Below, piece by piece: positions 51,747-60,891 of a DNA stretch of 64,000 nt (positions are counted from its first letter, which is position 1; each line of letters begins with the position of its first letter). The stretch comes from Eukaryota sp. TZLM1-RC (Eukaryota > Metamonada: BaSk clade): contig JAUPSS010000012.1 in the NCBI GenBank assembly GCA_040285825.1, positions 434,001-498,000 on the forward strand, written 5' to 3'. The position numbers and the translations under genes were made by a program. The notes under the pieces are model-generated. The model was not told the DNA's origin. It searched no databases and saw only the letters and a program-made list of their open reading frames with translations.

Positions 51747-52512
51747 ATGGCAAATACAGAGTTGCCACGTCGAGGGCGTGTACTCCCCTGGGAGGTTAAC
51801 CGTCGTGAGCAACCCATAAACGACAGCAAGACGACAGTTCCAGCAAGTGCTGCTCAGTTCTTCTCTACTGCAGCTCTTGTTTCAATGGAAAGACAGTTTT
51901 GCTATATTCGCACTGTCACTGTGCTTACTGCCCGGTTAGCACAGCTGTTCGTCCTACAATATTCGGAAATGGCTTTCTGGTTATATCAACAACAGTTTTG
52001 GTATCAATGTCAAGACTTTGTAATGGTACCTCATCCGACTGTGAGACGCCCATTCGAGAATCATATGGAAGTGTACCGCGCACTCTATGATGTCTCTTTC
52101 CGACCTGGCTGGCCGTTTCCTCCTATTGGCTTTCAGAAGGGAACCGACAACTGGTGCCACTCTGACATTAGAAGCTTTCGCGCACTGCAATTGGCGAACA
52201 GCTTTTGTCAAATACTTACTGATGGCCCTGTCTCCTGGAAGCTGAACTTCCTATTTATTCAGCAGGTTGCCGACCCTCATCGTTTTGACGCTATGTTGAT
52301 GCTGGACAATGTTGATCTCAGTCCAGACAACATCACCTTCTTATTCACTGCTGGGCTAAATATTTTATCCTTTCTGGAAAATATTGCATCTGACACCATG
52401 CGAAGAAATGCAGTGTCCCCATCCCCCAGTTATTCTTCTGGCTTTATCTCTTTTAGTCAAAAACTGGAAAAGCATTTTCTCTCTTTTAATGCCAACCACT
52501 GTCTGCTGAAAG
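51747..52512 (+). pseudogene. Fanzor nuclease, 5' half, cut by element B
   Basis: ATG 51747 opens a frame of about 255 codons (MANTELPRRGRVLPWEVNRR) ending in LLK at the insertion point. Removing element B and one copy of the AAAG duplication leaves the reading phase unchanged: the AAA codon at 52509 is followed by GAT at 59721. This half has no motif I can name alone; its basic start and aromatic-rich helices fit the poorly conserved recognition and wedge regions of Fanzor/TnpB proteins. The identity comes from the downstream half. In its present state the frame runs 35 bases into the LTR and stops at 52547. Confidence 0.7.
52509..52512 (+). repeat. Target-site duplication of element B, left
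   Basis: AAAG, repeated at 59718-59721 after the 3' LTR. Confidence 0.85.
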
Positions 52513-52666
52513 TGTTAGCTGGAGCTAAACGTGACTTTCCCTTTTAGGAAAGAAGATCACGTCATCCTTAGTCTAAATTCTAGTTTTGTTTTATTTTTGT
52601 TTGATTTTCTTATATTCTGTTCATAAACTTCCGTAATTGTTTATGTTAAGTGCACGTAAAGCAACA
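52513..52666 (+). repeat. 5' LTR of element B
   Basis: 154 bases, TGTTAGCT to AAGCAACA. The first ATG that can start gag is at 52643 (MLSARKAT), 24 bases before the LTR end. Confidence 0.95.
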
Positions 52667-54197
52667 GTAATTACTGGAGCCCGTAAGGAATCCAACCTGT
52701 CTCATGTCCCCGTCCAGAATTCCGCGAACCTGATTGCTCCATATTTGAATCATACCGGTAGAGAGTCCGTCTCCCGATATGTAGAAGCATTGAAGGTTTA
52801 CGCTCAGCGTATGTCTTGCCATGTCATGTCAGACATGACAAGATACCCTCCTGACGCTAACTCCCAGTCCTCATCCGCCAAAGAAGTTACCCGCTCCCCC
52901 TCCGCTCCCGACACTGACCCTACCATCTCCGCCATGTCTAAGGAGATAGAAGACTTGAGAAGCAGACTCTCCCAAGTCTCTTCTCAGTCCCAAGTTTTCG
53001 GTGAAGCCTCCGACTCTGACACTGAGCCCATTCAAGCCAATAAGTGCTCTACCCCCGTTTCCTCTTGTCCTCTCAATGATCCCGCTGAAGGCGCTGACCC
53101 TTTCCCATCTGATTCTCCGAACCACTCCGGATTAGCTTCGTATGAACTCCGTAGCAGCACTGAAGAAGACCGCCTCTTCGAAGCCATGTTACCTTATGTC
53201 CCGTATACTATTGCTCCAATTGTCTTGGAAACGTTCGAAATCTGCCATGGTATATATCCTAGAAGTCCCTCTGCTATCCTGACTCATCTCATGTCTATGT
53301 GCCAGTTCGAAGACCCTGCTAGTGTGTACCAACGATTCCAGTCCCTCCGTCTCTCTCTCCGCTCCAACAGTTGATGAAGCTGTCACATCTTATATCTCTC
53401 AGTTCCTCAAACTAGTCCGACTCTGTCCTTCTCCTCTTCCTGAATCTGCAAGGATGAAGTTTTTCTCTAACGGAATCCGCCCCGACAAACTCAAGATGGT
53501 GATCAAGACTGACATTGAAGTTGGAACCATCTTCAGCTTCGCCTCTCTCGTTTCCCACCTCCGTGAACTCCTCCCTGCTTACCACCTCCCCTATTCGGCC
53601 TATCATGCCAATAGAGACATTGCTCCTCCTCCTCCTAGAGACTCTCGCCCTCCTCGACGATCTTCCACTTCTCCCAGAACTACTAGACACCCTCCTCGTA
53701 ACTCTTCTTCCCATCCTGCTCCCTCTTCAGCCAAGCCACCCGCTTCCTCTCAATCTCAACGCTCTTCATATTCTACTCCTGCTCATAGCTCTTCCGTGAC
53801 CTGCTTCTACTGCAAAGAACCAGGCCATGTAATCAAAGATTGCCCCAAGTCCGGATGCAAAGCCAGCCAGAAGCCTCGTCGACGCCCTCTCGGAAAGAAA
53901 CCATCCCTTCAAAGGAAGCACTTCACCAGAAGAAGTGTAAACCAAGTAACTCATGCTGCCCATGATAACCGCCCTGACTCCGTAAACTTCATTATCGATT
54001 CAATTCAAGAAGCTATTCAAGAAGATCACCAAATAGATGCTACTTATCTTCATGGTTTGAGCTCCTCCTCTTTTTCCTCTGACAATGAGCCGTATAGAGC
54101 CACCTTGAATCCATTTTCTACAATAAACCATAGTACTTACTCTTCCTCTCTACATCAACACCCTGCTATGGTATATCAGCAAGCCGAAGATTTTTAA
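52643..54197 (+). pseudogene. Gag of element B, frame-broken
   Basis: Starts in the LTR. The first phase (to 53374) has a capsid-like region with FEDPASVYQRFQSLRLSL. The same protein continues in the next phase from about 53350 (PTVDEAVTSYISQFLKLVRL), so one base is gained or lost in the ct-rich tract near 53345-53365. Then come a serine/proline/arginine-rich linker and the zinc knuckle CFYCKEPGHVIKDC (about 53800-53840). A TAA at 54195-54197 interrupts, after which the phase stays open to 54545. A final change of phase near 54500-54545 is needed to enter pol; it could be a programmed frameshift or another lesion. Because element A has gag and pol in one phase, I read these as damage, but the last one is uncertain. 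Confidence 0.75.
52675..52692 (+). other. Putative primer-binding site of element B
   Basis: TGGAGCCCGTAAGG, eight bases after the LTR, the same spacing as in element A. The tRNA is not identified. Confidence 0.4.
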
Positions 54198-54545
54198 CAC
54201 CTCTTCAACAATCTTGAATCTTTTACCTCTGCCCTAGCTTCACGAGACAACGCCCTTATCTCTCCCTATCCGTCATTCTCTGATTCTGGATTGGACTCTT
54301 CCTCTGACTCTCTGTCCGAAGCGTCCGAAGTAGTTTCTAAGGTAGACTCTAATAGCCATATGGTACCGCCAGGCAACGCTCCTTCCCGCCAAAATGGTTC
54401 TTTGCTGTTGGAAGCTAGTCCCGACCTCAGCTCTGAACCAGGGATGATCGACGCAGACTGTGCTCGTCACCACGGTGGAGTAACGCGTGGACCTTTAGAA
54501 TCTCACCTTAAGAACTCTTCAAAGCCAAAGACTCAGAGTCCTTAG
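54198..54545 (+). pseudogene. Gag-pol linker of element B
   Basis: Same phase as the zinc-knuckle segment and open for about 115 codons (LFNNLESFTSALASRD, SSSDSLSEASEVVSKV), serine-rich, closed by TAG at 54543-54545. The pol phase is already open here (LFKAKDSESLGTAPAQSFEP), giving an overlap of a few tens of bases where a frame change could occur. Confidence 0.5.
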
Positions 54546-54610
54546 GAACTGCTCCTGCCCAGAGTTTTGAACCGTTTGTCTCCTTATCACCCCAGGAACT
54601 CAATAAGCCC

Positions 54611-57600
54611 TTGGATAAGAAGCTCCCCCATCTCAAGATCTTTGTTGATTCTCAGACTATGCTCAATGGAATGGTAGACACTGGTGCTACCGTATCTTGC
54701 ATTTCTCATGACCTTCTGAAGCAAGCTAAGCTGAAGCTTACCTCTAAGACTCTAGAAGTTGGTTTAGCTGATAAAACCAAGCTCTCCTGCCCCCTTGTCT
54801 CTGGAAAACTCGCTTTTGCCCTAGGTGGTGCTACTAAGCTCACCTATGTGAATGTAACTCTGGCTGTCTTGCCCTGCTCAAACTCCTGCATTATAGGATG
54901 CGACTTATTAAGAAAGCTCGGCATTCTGACCTCCGATTATTTGTTCTTGAACCTCTCTGCCAGGAACCTGCAAATTCTCGAAGACGAAGCCATACCTGAC
55001 CAGTACATACCACCTTCTGACCAAGTTTCCTCCGTTTCTTCTCTCCCTGATCTAGACAAAGCCTCATTCAAGCTGAATGATCCAGAATTAGAAAGCTCTG
55101 TTCGATCCCTCTTGTTCAAATATCCAGAAATCTTCTCGAAGCTCCCTGACCCCCAAGGAATTGACTGCCCTCCCATGCGAATACCGTTTCATGATGAGTC
55201 CAAGATAGTAAGCAAGAAGTTTCGCTATCTCCCTCCTGATAAGCTAAAGGTAGCCAACGAGGAATTTGACACTCTGATCAACAATGGTTTCGCTGTGCCT
55301 TATGATGGTCCCTGGAGCTCCCCAATCTGCCTCGTTCAACGCCCTGACAAACCCACTAGATTAACTGGCGATTACTCTGGCGCCGATGGCGTTAATGAAC
55401 TTTCCATCTCCGTCCCCGCTGACCTCCCCAGAATTTCTGATGTTTGCCAATTCCTATCCGGTAGCCACTATATTGCCACGTTAGACCTACCGAAAGCCTT
55501 TTGGCAGTTGAACTTACACCCCGATGATCAAGAGAAATCCGCCATAGCTATCCCCGGCCGCAAGATCAAATACACCCGCGCTGCTTTTGGACTGAAGAAT
55601 ATCCCCGCTATATTTCAGAACTTGATGAAGAAGGTATTTAAATCTGATGGTGTCTTCATCTACATGGACGACATCATCGTAGCCGCCTCCGATAAGAAGT
55701 CCTTCCTGACCAGACTAGAATTCATTTTCAAGCAAGCCGCCAAGTATAGAATTCGAATAGGTCTCCACAAGTGCTCGTTCCAAACCAAGGAACATCCAAT
55801 TAAAGTCCTGGGATCCATTTTTGAAAACGGCCAACGAAGAATAGACCCCTCCAAGATCGAATCCATAACCAAGCTTGCTCCTCCCTCCTCTGTCCCCGAA
55901 CTCAGATCTTTTATCGGATCTGTGAACTTTCTCCGCGATTGGTTGCCTTCCGTATCCGCTGAAATCGAACCTCTAACTGCCCTTCTCCGAAATAAGCCCA
56001 GAAGAGTACGATTAGGTCCCGCTGAACTCAAGAATTTTGAAAACATCAAGAACTTGATAACTAGTAGTTTACCCCTTGCCCTTCCTGACTCTGATAGCAA
56101 CATCCTAATCTCAACCGATGCCTCTGAAAAAGCCATTGCCGGAATAATCTGGAAAGAACTGGAACCCTCTCCTCCTGGAACTTGTCTCTCCAAGCGTAAG
56201 GTGATGCCCATCTCATTCTACTCCAGAATCTTGACCTCCTCCCAGCAACGTTGGTCTACTCTCCAGAAAGAGTTTTTTGCTATTGTAATGACTCTCAACC
56301 AACCCAACTTGTCGTCTTTCCTACTCACCAGACACTTGACAATCTTTTGTGATCACAAGAACCTTTCGTATTTATTTAGCTGTCCCGACTCGAACCGCGT
56401 AGTACTCCGCTGGATCCCTGTACTACAATCTTTCTCGTTCGACTGCGTGCATATTGAAGGCCCCAGGAATTTTTGGGCAGACTATTTGTCCCGCGCCTCT
56501 CTACTCCCCGAAAAGAAGAAAGAGAAAAACACCAGAGATATCTGTGATAACTCCACCCCTGAACTGTGTTGCATGATGACTTATCAAGACCAGGCCAAGT
56601 CTCCTTTGTGGAACTACCTAAATCTTGATGATCTGAGACACTTCGATACAGACCACTTATATGATATCGACTATAATACAGCTGAACGAATCATCCACCC
56701 TTCCGCTCTCCGCTCGAAGCATAGCACAATAGCTTACCTGAACTCCCTAAAGCACTTCATTCACTACAATGTGAATCCCGGAAAGTATGATCCGCTTGCG
56801 TTCTCCTCCGCCAAGTACTTTATCTTGTCTACCGACCTGCCGTTTCTATATAAGAACGTTTCCGCCCCGAAAGACTATGACTTTAGTTATCCCCTGAACA
56901 TGTTCTCTCGATATCTCACCGTTTATGATATCATCCAGCAAGCTAACTGGAATGCTCGAGTCTATTTCCATCACCCAAGGATGCCCTTTTTGGATTACCT
57001 TCCAGAAGTAGTACCCCAAAACGCTCATTTCATAGTTCTCAATCACATTCCCCCGCGTACCACCATTGGCGATCTGCTCACCGCTGTTAACATATTTCAT
57101 ATTGTTCCCCTCCCCACTCTTATGGTTCCTTTTGACCTCGATCACAATCGCTACATCTCTGACCGCTTCCTTAGCGTTATACTCCGGCCTGAAGCTAAAG
57201 AAGGTGCTTACGACTTTGAACGAAACCTATGGTTTAGAGCCACCGGAGCTAGCGAACGATATGCCTTCCATGATCTCGTCCCTCCTCGTTGTAACCCTCA
57301 GGAATGTCCTGACTCCCCTCGCTGTGACCACTACCCCTGGACTCCTGACACAGGCAAACCCAGTCCATACGGTGAACAACTTTATGATTGGAGTCTTCAT
57401 CCTCGGTTCCACAAATATTCTGATTTACCTTGCTGCAACGTACCAATCAGACCCCTCTACCCTGACTCAAACTACCGAATGTATTTGCTGAACCCTTGTG
57501 TAGATGTAACCACCTACATTCCTCTCTGCCTATTGAAGCCCGTCGTCCACAGAATTTATCATTATGATAACAATGAACTGACTCCTTGCCCCTTTGCCAT

Positions 57601-59569
57601 CCCCGGATTAGAACTAGTCTCTGGACACCAGGTTGATCCCAGCGACCGATCTATTCATTATTATTTAATGCCACTTGATTACTCCTCCGTAGCTGAAGCT
57701 GAATTTGACAACCCTGACCCCGACTTTATTTACGATGACTCGACTACCTGTCCCCACTTCCCAGATTTACTTGACCTATACTTTAATGGACCCATTCAAC
57801 ATCACTCAAGATTGGATTTCATTTTGCAAGACAAGCGACTCGAGATAGTCCCTCACCCCACCCGTTCCATCGCTTTCGCCCTGCCCGGATACCCTGCTGA
57901 TCAACCTAGGTATTACTTACCATCTTCCAGAAGTGAACTGCCGTCTAGATTAGAAATTTTCGAGGCTAACCCATTTATGTTTGACCATGAACGGTTTCTC
58001 AAAGAACAAAGCATGTCCCCTGCCGAGCTCATCGACATTTCCTCTGACTCATCTGACGACGTCCACATCGTCTCGGCAATCCTCTCTTCTAGTACCTCCG
58101 ATTCCTCAAGCCATGGTTTATTGTCGTCCAAACCCATCAGCTCACCGGCCGCTGCGTTCTTGAATAAAATATTCAAATCCCAACAGAAAGTTCCCGATAA
58201 CGATCCCTTGTTCGCTAACTGCCTCATCGACGCCCCGACCGGACTGAAGCTTTCCAAATCAGGAAAGATACTGGTTCCTCCATCCATGCGTTCTGAGATC
58301 CTCCTGCTTACCCATGGATCTATTGAAGCCGGTCACCCTCCTTTCGCCCAATGCTGGAAGTCCCTTCAACAATCAGATTTTCACTGGCCCAACATGCGAA
58401 ATGACCTTTTGACCCATGTCAACTCTTGTATTTCCTGCCAGAAAACTGCCCCCGTCCCCAAGACTTCGATCTCTTCCACTGGATCTCTGAATTCTGTTCG
58501 CCGCCCTTTTGAGAGCATGCACTGCGATTCTATCGGCCCTCTCTCAACTGACACTTATGGCTATAAGTACATAGTCCACTTCGTTGATGCTTTCTCTAAG
58601 TTTAGCATTCTTGTCCCAACCAAGGACCTTAAAGCCACTACTATTGTAAATGCCCTGATCTCCTCTGTCTACTCTGTTTTTGGTGCCCCTCGTTGTATTC
58701 ACTCTGATAATGGCCCTGAATTTGCCAATAAGATATTTAGCTTGTTATGTCAATTTTTGAACATCGAACACACCCAATCCCTACCCCACTACCATCAATC
58801 CAATGGCCTTGTTGAACGCCAACACCGAAGTTTCCTCCAGGTAATCCGACGTATGCTTCTTGATTTTTCAGACTACCACAATTGGTCAGACTATGTCCCT
58901 CTTTGCCAGATGGTCCTGAACTCCCAGGAAAGAAAAGCTCTGAACTCATCTCCGTATCGCCTCATTTTTGGATCTGACACCTCTCCTCGCTTGTTACCCA
59001 ATCAGCTCCTGAACTCTCTGTCCACCCACCCTCTCCCTCCTGACAAACCCGAGTTCATAGAACATCTCGTGACTCTTACTAAGAAATTATTAGTCTCATG
59101 GGAAGCTGTAGCCCCGTCCTCTGTCCCTCTCCCCGTTGATGCACCTGAGCCTCCGTACCATCCTCTGGCCAATGATCGAGTTTTTGTTCTGCGCGAGAAG
59201 CCAGACAAACTACACGGTCACTTCGTGGGCCCCTACATCGTTCTCAAAGTCCTCTCCTCTAGCTCTCTCCTGGTCCAGAACCCCGTTTCAGGTTCGTCCC
59301 TCAAGACTGCCACTCACCTAGTAAAGCCCTGCTTGTCTTCATTGCCACCTGAGATTCTTAACGCCTATGTTGCTGCTGATTCCGGTGAGTTGATCCTGGA
59401 TGCGATATTAGATATCTCTAACGAATCCGCTACCGTGCTTTGGTCTGATGGAACCACCACCGTACAGCCTGTTTCCTCCATTCGGAATACTGCAGCCTAC
59501 TCCAGATACAGCAAGCTTGCCGCCGATACTCCTAAATCCCGCCGAAAAAGAAAGAGAAGGCAGTGTTAG
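54611..59569 (+). CDS. Pol of element B (PR, RT, RNase H, unusual insert, integrase)
   Basis: 1652 codons without a stop; there is no ATG at its head, consistent with expression as a Gag-Pol fusion. Protease GMVDTGATV (about 22); RT with LDLPKAFWQL and YMDDII (about 352); RNase H ILISTDAS (about 502) to FWADYLSR (about 633). Some 590 residues then precede the integrase zinc domain (GHPPFAQCW, CISCQ, about 1233-1276), against roughly 110 in element A. Integrase core residues lie in HCDSIGPL, HSDNGPEF and GLVERQHR (about 1303, 1364, 1400). A GPY-like HGHFVGPYIVL and a chromo-like LDAILDISNESATVLWSDG end the protein, which stops at TGT-TAG inside the LTR. All catalytic residues are kept. The insert shows no known domain. 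Confidence 0.9.
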   Translation: MDKKLPHLKIFVDSQTMLNGMVDTGATVSCISHDLLKQAKLKLTSKTLEVGLADKTKLSCPLVSGKLAFALGGATKLTYVNVTLAVLPCSNSCIIGCDLLRKLGILTSDYLFLNLSARNLQILEDEAIPDQYIPPSDQVSSVSSLPDLDKASFKLNDPELESSVRSLLFKYPEIFSKLPDPQGIDCPPMRIPFHDESKIVSKKFRYLPPDKLKVANEEFDTLINNGFAVPYDGPWSSPICLVQRPDKPTRLTGDYSGADGVNELSISVPADLPRISDVCQFLSGSHYIATLDLPKAFWQLNLHPDDQEKSAIAIPGRKIKYTRAAFGLKNIPAIFQNLMKKVFKSDGVFIYMDDIIVAASDKKSFLTRLEFIFKQAAKYRIRIGLHKCSFQTKEHPIKVLGSIFENGQRRIDPSKIESITKLAPPSSVPELRSFIGSVNFLRDWLPSVSAEIEPLTALLRNKPRRVRLGPAELKNFENIKNLITSSLPLALPDSDSNILISTDASEKAIAGIIWKELEPSPPGTCLSKRKVMPISFYSRILTSSQQRWSTLQKEFFAIVMTLNQPNLSSFLLTRHLTIFCDHKNLSYLFSCPDSNRVVLRWIPVLQSFSFDCVHIEGPRNFWADYLSRASLLPEKKKEKNTRDICDNSTPELCCMMTYQDQAKSPLWNYLNLDDLRHFDTDHLYDIDYNTAERIIHPSALRSKHSTIAYLNSLKHFIHYNVNPGKYDPLAFSSAKYFILSTDLPFLYKNVSAPKDYDFSYPLNMFSRYLTVYDIIQQANWNARVYFHHPRMPFLDYLPEVVPQNAHFIVLNHIPPRTTIGDLLTAVNIFHIVPLPTLMVPFDLDHNRYISDRFLSVILRPEAKEGAYDFERNLWFRATGASERYAFHDLVPPRCNPQECPDSPRCDHYPWTPDTGKPSPYGEQLYDWSLHPRFHKYSDLPCCNVPIRPLYPDSNYRMYLLNPCVDVTTYIPLCLLKPVVHRIYHYDNNELTPCPFAIPGLELVSGHQVDPSDRSIHYYLMPLDYSSVAEAEFDNPDPDFIYDDSTTCPHFPDLLDLYFNGPIQHHSRLDFILQDKRLEIVPHPTRSIAFALPGYPADQPRYYLPSSRSELPSRLEIFEANPFMFDHERFLKEQSMSPAELIDISSDSSDDVHIVSAILSSSTSDSSSHGLLSSKPISSPAAAFLNKIFKSQQKVPDNDPLFANCLIDAPTGLKLSKSGKILVPPSMRSEILLLTHGSIEAGHPPFAQCWKSLQQSDFHWPNMRNDLLTHVNSCISCQKTAPVPKTSISSTGSLNSVRRPFESMHCDSIGPLSTDTYGYKYIVHFVDAFSKFSILVPTKDLKATTIVNALISSVYSVFGAPRCIHSDNGPEFANKIFSLLCQFLNIEHTQSLPHYHQSNGLVERQHRSFLQVIRRMLLDFSDYHNWSDYVPLCQMVLNSQERKALNSSPYRLIFGSDTSPRLLPNQLLNSLSTHPLPPDKPEFIEHLVTLTKKLLVSWEAVAPSSVPLPVDAPEPPYHPLANDRVFVLREKPDKLHGHFVGPYIVLKVLSSSSLLVQNPVSGSSLKTATHLVKPCLSSLPPEILNAYVAADSGELILDAILDISNESATVLWSDGTTTVQPVSSIRNTAAYSRYSKLAADTPKSRRKRKRRQC
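56900..57938 (+). other. 346-codon insert module within element B pol
   Basis: Lies between YDFSYPLN and LPSRLEIF. It is rich in Y, H, P and D, with cysteine clusters (PPRCNPQECPDSPRCDHYPW, LPCCNVPIRP). TGAAC occurs at both edges (56895-56899, 57934-57938). The relative at 26.7 kb lacks the module in frame. Not recognised. Confidence 0.6.
59544..59563 (+). other. Polypurine tract of element B
   Basis: gaaaaagaaagagaaggcag directly before the 3' LTR; it ends in the same ggcag as in element A. Confidence 0.8.
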
Positions 59570-59717
59570 CTGGAGCTAAACGTGACTTTCCCTTTTAGGA
59601 AAGAGGATCACGTCATCCTTAGTTTAAATTCTAGTTTTGTTTTATTTTTGTTTGATTTTCTTATATTCTGTTCATAAACTTCCGTAATTGTTTATGTTAA
59701 GTGCACGTAAAGCAACA
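59564..59717 (+). repeat. 3' LTR of element B
   Basis: 154 bases, two differences from the 5' LTR (a/g and c/t). It contains the pol stop (59567-59569) and an ATG at 59694 that is in phase with the downstream Fanzor half. Confidence 0.95.
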
Positions 59718-60730
59718 AAAGATCCGTTTGCCTTTTTCAGAAAAAAGAAGTATCTGACTTACACAATCAGTTCAGATGCTGTTTCAATCCGCTTCACTTT
59801 TTCCTTTGCCCCGAAAAAAGATAAGAATCGCCGGACAGCCAGAGAATTGGCAACCACCATAGCCAGTTGGGAACTCGATATACCTGCAAAGAGTCGGAAG
59901 CGAAACTCTAGACTTCAACAACAGGTCCGTCCAAGGCAACGTCGAAGAACTGACGACGCCTATGAGCCTCCGCCAGTTGATCCAATTGAATATTCATTTT
60001 GTGCAATTGATCCTAATCACAAAAATTTGTGTGGTTATTCAATTGGATCAAGAATTGATAATAACAATGTTGATCATCAACTTTCGGGCCTTGTTCTGAA
60101 TCCAAAGGCAAGGAAGATCATTCATTCACCGGTCCTGACCCATGTATCACCAATTGCTATTTTGCTAAGAATTTACACAAATATCTTAATGAAATAGCAA
60201 TGCCTTTGATGTGGGTACCGACACAGGAAGAAATCAGCAATCCCGACTTCCGTCCGAGAACTATACTAGACCAACTGCTGATAAATGGAGATCGCCGAGC
60301 CCTGCGCCGCAACAAGTTTGATTTTTTTATAAGAAGGCAAAAAAGAATAATGGGATTTATTGAAAAAATTAAACTAATGGCTAATGGAAGAAAAACCATA
60401 ATTTGGTTTGGTAGTGGAGGTGATGGGCCATCAAGACAAGCTGTGAAAACCCCAAGGAAGCGCTTTTTGAAGGAGATTCAGAAACATTTTACATATGTGA
60501 AGGCCAATGGAGATGAATTCTACACATCTGCCAAAACGAATTGCTGTAAGGTATTCAATCAAAAGTTGTATCACGATGATGGGAGGGTGAACAATGATAA
60601 GTTTGTATGCCCTCAATGTCAGACAATCTGGTCGAGGGACATCTCAGCTTCCAGAAACCAACTGGAGATTGCCATAAGTGAGCACTACCATAATGAAAGA
60701 CCTGAGGCGTTCCGGAGACCCCGTAGATAA
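59718..60730 (+). pseudogene. Fanzor nuclease, 3' half (RuvC core and zinc ribbon), one frame break
   Basis: Fanzors are eukaryotic relatives of TnpB that cut DNA guided by a short RNA. From 59721 the host phase resumes (DPFAFFRKKKYLTYT), with a basic region and then RuvC-I in FCAIDPNHKNLCGYS (aspartate at 60009-60011). This phase stops at 60195-60197. The next phase is open from 60074 and carries CITNCYFAKNLHKYL, KFDFFIRRQKRIMGFI, TIIWFGSG, then DEFYTSAKTNCC (RuvC-II glutamate at 60515-60517). VCPQCQTIWSRDISASRN supplies the second cysteine pair and the RuvC-III aspartate (60638-60640). The frame break falls between 60074 and about 60150. The first knuckle reads N-C-C-K-V, so one cysteine of a usual C-x2-C may be lost. 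Ends HNERPEAFRRPRR. All three acidic residues survive. Inactive unless repaired. Confidence 0.8.
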
Positions 60731-60891
60731 GTATTTTTCCATGTATTGCGTACCTGTACGCGTATTGTGATGTTGCTGCTTTAACTATCATTTGATCGTG
60801 ATATCATACAGTGATAGAACTAAAGTATGCTTAACGTCTATCAAGATTGCATGAATTGGTCAAAAGCCAGAAGTGTGTTTTGAACTTAGGC
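60731..60891 (+). other. Fanzor 3' flank with a perfect hairpin; candidate guide-RNA region
   Basis: Eighteen bases after the Fanzor stop is gcgtacctgtacgc (60748-60761), a six-pair perfect stem. A second potential fold follows (atcatttgatcgtgatatcat, about 60786-60807). In TnpB and Fanzor loci the guide RNA is encoded at or beyond the 3' end of the nuclease gene, so this is where one would lie. There is no direct evidence of transcription. Confidence 0.3.

Larger units (their letters stand above)
52513..59717 (+). mobile_element. Ty3-like LTR retrotransposon, element B, inserted in the Fanzor gene
   Basis: A 7205-base element with 154-base LTRs differing at two positions and a 4-base target duplication. 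Gene order is that of Ty3-type elements. LTR edges (TGTTAGC), the eight-base gap to the primer site and the GGCAG-TGTTAG purine-tract border are shared with element A, so the two are related families. The gag region carries a frameshift and a stop, while pol is one long open frame. Gag begins inside the 5' LTR and pol ends inside the 3' LTR. Confidence 0.95.
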
